Position numbers and translations under genes: made by a program
DNA from: Bacteroidales bacterium
GTDB lineage: Bacteria > Bacteroidota > Bacteroidia > Bacteroidales > GCA-2748055
Direction: 5' to 3'
Assembly: GCA_020636775.1 (NCBI GenBank)
Contig: JACJXF010000010.1
Location: forward strand, 23,260 to 87,259
DNA: 64,000 nt
The notes under the pieces: model-generated
Told to the model about the DNA's origin: nothing
Database searches by the model: none
Seen by the model: only the letters and a program-made list of their open reading frames with translations
In this document: piece after piece, positions 61,224 to 64,000 of the stretch
How the letters are laid out: every line of letters begins with the position of its first letter
How positions within the stretch are numbered: the first letter of the stretch is position 1

Positions 61224-61580
61224 ATGACAGAACATTTGACGCTGGATACCTTTAAAGAAAAAGTATTCAATTTTACCGACAACAAAGAATGGAAATTCGA
61301 AGGGGAGATTCCCTGTATTATAGATTTTTATGCCGACTGGTGTGGCCCATGTAAAATGGTTGCCCCCATTCTCGAAGAACTTTCAAAAGAATATGAAGGA
61401 AAGCTTAATGTTTATAAAATAGATACAGAAGCCGAGCGTGAGCTGGCTGGTATTTTTGGTATTCAAAGTATTCCCTCTCTCTTATTTGTCCCCAAAGAAG
61501 GTCAGCCACAGATGGCCATGGGTGCTTTGCCCAAGGAGACCTTCATTCAGGCGTTTAAGGATGTTTTGAATGTGGAGTAG
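61224..61580 (+). CDS. trxA: Thioredoxin
   Basis: A 118-residue thioredoxin with the redox motif WCGPC (Cys40, Cys43) and the usual IIDFYADWCGPCKMVAPILEEL and cis-Pro region (GIQSIPSLLFVP). Slightly longer than E. coli TrxA through a short N-terminal extension (MTEHLTLDTFKEKVFNFTDN) that lacks a signal peptide, so it is cytosolic. It reduces protein disulfides with NADPH via thioredoxin reductase. Followed by a repeat array and a terminator. Confidence 0.95.
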   Translation: MTEHLTLDTFKEKVFNFTDNKEWKFEGEIPCIIDFYADWCGPCKMVAPILEELSKEYEGKLNVYKIDTEAERELAGIFGIQSIPSLLFVPKEGQPQMAMGALPKETFIQAFKDVLNVE

Positions 61581-61588
61581 GATTTGGT

Positions 61589-61692
61589 GACGAAGTAACG
61601 GAAGTAACGAGGTAACGAGGTAACGAGGTAACGCGCGCCGTCGGCAAGCCTTTGGCGGCCGATGGGAGTTACGAGGGTTACGAGGTTACGGA
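61589..61692. repeat. GTAACG-core tandem array around a GC-rich hairpin
   Basis: Left part: GAAGTAACG, GAAGTAACG, then AGGTAACG three times (to about 61633). Right part: GAGTTACGAG, GGTTACGAG, GTTACGGAC (about 61666-61692), the same unit with GTTACG in place of GTAACG. In the centre CGTCGGC and GCCGATG can pair. The core resembles the array at 32052-32132. Confidence 0.8.
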
Positions 61693-61715
61693 CGAGTTTT
61701 TAAGTATTGGTTTTG

Positions 61716-61753
61716 GCCGCAGGTTGAGGATTGCTTAGCCTGCGGCTTTTTTT
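61716..61753 (+). terminator. Rho-independent terminator downstream of trxA
   Basis: GCCGCAGG (61716-61723) pairs perfectly with CCTGCGGC (61739-61746) and is followed by seven T residues (61747-61753). It isolates trxA transcription from the riboswitch-controlled receptor downstream. Confidence 0.9.
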
Positions 61754-61823
61754 AAGGTAGAAGGTAAAAGGCAGAAGGCAGAAGTTAGAATTTAGAAGGT
61801 AGAAGGTAGAAGTTAGAATTTCC
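61754..61823. repeat. 7-base tandem array (AAGGTAG-like), ten units
   Basis: Ten 7-base units: AAGGTAG, AAGGTAA, AAGGCAG, AAGGCAG, AAGTTAG, AATTTAG, AAGGTAG, AAGGTAG, AAGTTAG, AATTTCC. It starts right at the terminator's end and stops 12 bases before the promoter box of the riboswitch transcript. Confidence 0.9.
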
Positions 61824-61834
61824 AAATAAAATAC

Positions 61835-61842
61835 TATTTTTG
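61835..61842 (+). promoter_or_regulatory. -7 element TATTTTTG of the riboswitch-receptor transcript
   Basis: Exact TAnnTTTG match, about 12 bases upstream of the first riboswitch stem, which is where a transcript start would need to lie. The -33 element is not clear, because the 7-base array occupies that position. Confidence 0.65.
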
Positions 61843-61853
61843 CATCATAAACT

Positions 61854-61942
61854 TACTCTCTAGGGGTGCCTTAATATTACGGGCTGAGATTATACCCTTA
61901 GAACCTGATCCGGGTAATGCCGGTGCAGGGAAATGTGGAGAA
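61854..61942 (+). promoter_or_regulatory. TPP (THI element) riboswitch
   Basis: The conserved TPP-aptamer blocks are in order: GGGGTGCC (61863-61870), GGGCTGAGA (61881-61889), ATACCC (61892-61897), GAACCTGATCCGGGTAATGCC (about 61901-61921) and GGTGCAGGGAAA (61922-61933). CTC and GAG at the outer ends can form P1. The receptor ATG lies 35 bases after the aptamer, so control is probably by translation initiation or early termination in that short space. Regulation by thiamine pyrophosphate follows from established knowledge of this aptamer. Confidence 0.96.
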
Positions 61943-61976
61943 TCATTGTGATACATCAGTAAACAATTCTAAGCTT

Positions 61977-64000
61977 ATGAAAGCAATTTTTTTGCTTGCC
62001 GGCATACTCATGTCCGTTGCAGGCTATTCGCAGTACTCAATTTCAGGAAATGTCAGCGACAGCAACGGAGATGCCCTCGGAGGTGCCAATGTACTTATCA
62101 AAGGCAGTTATATGGGAAATATAACAAATGCGGAAGGATATTACATTTTTAAAAAGCTGGCAGCGGGTGATTACCTTATTTCTGTTTCATTTATCGGGTA
62201 TGAAACCAGGGAAGCGAAAGTTCAGCTTTCCGAAAATACTGTTCTGAACTTTACTCTCGAACGATCATCAATCATGGGTGAAGAAGCAATAGTAACTTCC
62301 CTGAAGGCAGGCAGTAAGGATCCCGTTGCATTCACCGAAATTTCAAAGACTGAGATTCAGGAAAATAATCTGGGTCAGGATATTCCCTGGTTATTGTCCT
62401 TAACCCCTTCGCTGGTTGCGAGTTCCGACGCGGGTGCAGGTGTAGGGTATACAGGTTTCAGAATCCGAGGGACCGATGCCAACAGGATCAATATTACGGT
62501 CAACGGGATTCCCCTGAACGATGCGGAGTCGCATTCCGTATATTTTGTCAACATGCCCGATTTCGCCTCTTCAACAGAAAATATTCAGATACAGAGAGGA
62601 GTCGGAACCTCACAGAACGGTTCTGCAGCCTTTGGAGCCAGCGTTAATATTCAGACTGCTTCATTCAGCAAAGACCCATATTCGGAGATAAGCTCATCCT
62701 ATGGGTCCTTCAATACCCGGAAAAATTCGGTTTTGCTTGGAACGGGTCTCCTGCATGATCATTTCACCATTGATGCAAGGCTCTCCGGAATACACTCCGA
62801 CGGGTATATCGACCGTGCCTTTTCGGACCTGAGTTCCTACTTTGTCTCAGCCGGCTGGCACTCTTCAAAAAGCATTGTCAAATTGAATATTTTCTCAGGT
62901 AAGGAAAAAACCTATCAGGCCTGGGATGGGGTGCCTTCTTATTTACTTTCAACCGACAGAACCTACAACGGTCTTGGAGCTTTTACTGATGAAAACGGAG
63001 TGCAAAGGTTTTACAGTAACCAAACGGATAACTATCGTCAGAACCACTATCAGTTTTTGTTTTCAAGGGAAATAAGCAACTCCCTGAATCTCAATGCTTC
63101 CCTTCATTTCACACATGGTGAAGGGTATTACGAAGAATATAAGGAAGACCAGGACCTGAGTATGTATCTGATTCCGGTTATCTTAATTGATTCATCAAAG
63201 ATTTTGAGATCTGACTTAATCAGGCAGAAATGGCTTGATAATGACTTTTATGGATTTATTATTTCTTCAAGTTATAAAAAACAAAATCTAAATGCCAGCA
63301 TAGGAGGAGGATGGAACCAGTATCTTGGAAATCACTTCGGAACCCTTATCTGGTCGCGTTTTGCAGGGAATTCAGAAATTAACCACAGATGGTACGAAAG
63401 CAGTTCGGATAAAAAGGATTTTAATGTCTATGGCAAAATTAATTATGCTCTTAGTTCAGCATTAAATATATATGCCGACATGCAGCTAAGAGGAATCAAC
63501 TATAGCATGCAGGGTGAAGATGATGATCACAGGGACATCAGTCAGAAGCATGATTATCTGTTCTTTAATCCAAAAATGGGAATCAACTATTCTGATAACC
63601 AAAAACAGCGAGCTTACTTTTCCTTTTCTGTGGCAAACAGGGAGCCGAACAGGAGTAATTTTGTGGATGCTGATTCTTCACAGGCAGCTCCTGCTTTTGA
63701 GACGCTTTACGATTATGAGCTTGGATATACCTATACATCGGGTTTTACCCAACTGGGAGTAAGCTTTTATTATATGGATTATTCGAATCAGCTGGTTTTG
63801 ACCGGAGAAATTAACGACGTTGGATCTGCTGTTATGAGCAATGTAAAAGATAGTTATCGCGCAGGAATTGAACTGACAGCAGGAATCAGACTTCAGCAAA
63901 AATTCAGCTGGGATGGAAACCTGAGTCTGAGCAGGAATAAGATCCGAAATTTCACTGCCTATGTAGATAACTGGTCTTATTGGGATAATCCTTCCGCTGA
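61977..64000 (+). CDS. TonB-dependent receptor under TPP control (3' truncated by window edge)
   Basis: At least 674 codons, open to the end of the window. Signal peptide about 1-19 (GYSQ-type cleavage near TCG CAG). A carboxypeptidase-like regulatory domain is at about 20-105 (ISGNVSDSNGDALGGANVLIKGSY, GDYLISVSFIGYETREAKV). The TonB plug is at about 115-225 (SLKAGSKDPVAFTEISKTEI, GFRIRGTDANRINITVNGIP, IQIQRGVGTSQNGSAAFGAS), followed by barrel strands. It imports a substrate across the outer membrane using TonB energy. The TPP riboswitch 35 bases upstream points to thiamine or a precursor such as HMP; Bacteroidota receptors with this arrangement are known as thiamin-regulated receptors (Omr1-type). 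Confidence 0.94.
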   Translation, partial: MKAIFLLAGILMSVAGYSQYSISGNVSDSNGDALGGANVLIKGSYMGNITNAEGYYIFKKLAAGDYLISVSFIGYETREAKVQLSENTVLNFTLERSSIMGEEAIVTSLKAGSKDPVAFTEISKTEIQENNLGQDIPWLLSLTPSLVASSDAGAGVGYTGFRIRGTDANRINITVNGIPLNDAESHSVYFVNMPDFASSTENIQIQRGVGTSQNGSAAFGASVNIQTASFSKDPYSEISSSYGSFNTRKNSVLLGTGLLHDHFTIDARLSGIHSDGYIDRAFSDLSSYFVSAGWHSSKSIVKLNIFSGKEKTYQAWDGVPSYLLSTDRTYNGLGAFTDENGVQRFYSNQTDNYRQNHYQFLFSREISNSLNLNASLHFTHGEGYYEEYKEDQDLSMYLIPVILIDSSKILRSDLIRQKWLDNDFYGFIISSSYKKQNLNASIGGGWNQYLGNHFGTLIWSRFAGNSEINHRWYESSSDKKDFNVYGKINYALSSALNIYADMQLRGINYSMQGEDDDHRDISQKHDYLFFNPKMGINYSDNQKQRAYFSFSVANREPNRSNFVDADSSQAAPAFETLYDYELGYTYTSGFTQLGVSFYYMDYSNQLVLTGEINDVGSAVMSNVKDSYRAGIELTAGIRLQQKFSWDGNLSLSRNKIRNFTAYVDNWSYWDNPSA

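Larger units (their letters stand above)
61581..61976. other. Intergenic region, 396 bases: arrays, terminator, riboswitch
   Basis: Between trxA and the TonB-dependent receptor: an 8-9-base GTAACG array with a central GC hairpin, a Rho-independent terminator, a 7-base array and a TPP riboswitch with its -7 box. All are annotated individually; nothing coding is seen. Confidence 0.85.

Overview
The window looks like a chromosomal segment of a Bacteroidota member, most plausibly a Bacteroidales/Marinilabiliales-type saccharolytic bacterium. The signs are two proteins with type IX secretion (Por) C-terminal tails, a DUF5777 barrel protein, many SPII lipoproteins, a TonB-dependent receptor with a carboxypeptidase-like N-terminal domain, start codons mostly without Shine-Dalgarno sequences, and promoters of the TAnnTTTG type (clearest upstream of leuC). 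I see no rRNA, tRNA, CRISPR array, prophage or intact insertion sequence. Species cannot be assigned from sequence alone.

Layout. 1-17 kb is a metabolic and carbohydrate-active region: the C-terminal part of a TIM-barrel glycosidase, YccF, an isochorismatase-fold hydrolase, DUF1304, an AlkD-like DNA glycosylase, GH43, a DUF5060/DUF4038 hydrolase, a ferredoxin-nitroreductase, an aldo/keto reductase, a YVTN propeller, an ECF sigma/anti-sigma-like/lipoprotein operon, a GH140-type apiosidase, an APC permease and a GH3 lipoprotein, closed by a convergent DASS anion symporter. 18.5-27 kb is an envelope and signalling block: two exported proteins of unknown function, a large ABCG-like ATPase-permease with an extra N-terminal region, and two receiver-containing hybrid proteins whose histidine-kinase parts have lost the phospho-acceptor His and key ATP-lid residues. 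These two flank a predicted outer-membrane barrel gene. 27-32 kb is a leucine operon read leftwards, leuC-leuD-leuA/cimA-like-leuB, behind a good Bacteroidota promoter.

32-38 kb holds a cytochrome c-sugar dehydrogenase fusion, a hemolysin III (PAQR) protein, a small OmpA protein, and a rightward group of two haem-motif lipoproteins, a DUF5777 barrel, YceI and an OB-fold protein. 38-46 kb has an intact NtrY/NtrC-type two-component system divergent from an HlyD adaptor/ABC ATPase/95-aa protein/TolC export cluster that lacks the expected FtsX/MacB permease. 46-56.5 kb has an amidohydrolase-GNAT pair, a barrel protein and two giant T9SS-secreted proteins that share a duplicated C-terminal module of about 280 residues. 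57-61.6 kb has a beta-helix lipoprotein, an EEP-family hydrolase, CCA-adding enzyme and thioredoxin. The window ends in a TPP riboswitch controlling a TonB-dependent receptor that runs off the edge, which suggests outer-membrane thiamine or thiamine-precursor uptake.

Intergenic DNA contains four short-unit tandem arrays (7, 8, 8-9 and 9 bp units), a 19-bp tandem duplication, several perfect inverted repeats and three clear hairpin terminators. The observations I would follow first are the paired pseudo-kinases around a barrel gene, the permease-less export cluster, the shared T9SS module and the riboswitch-receptor unit.
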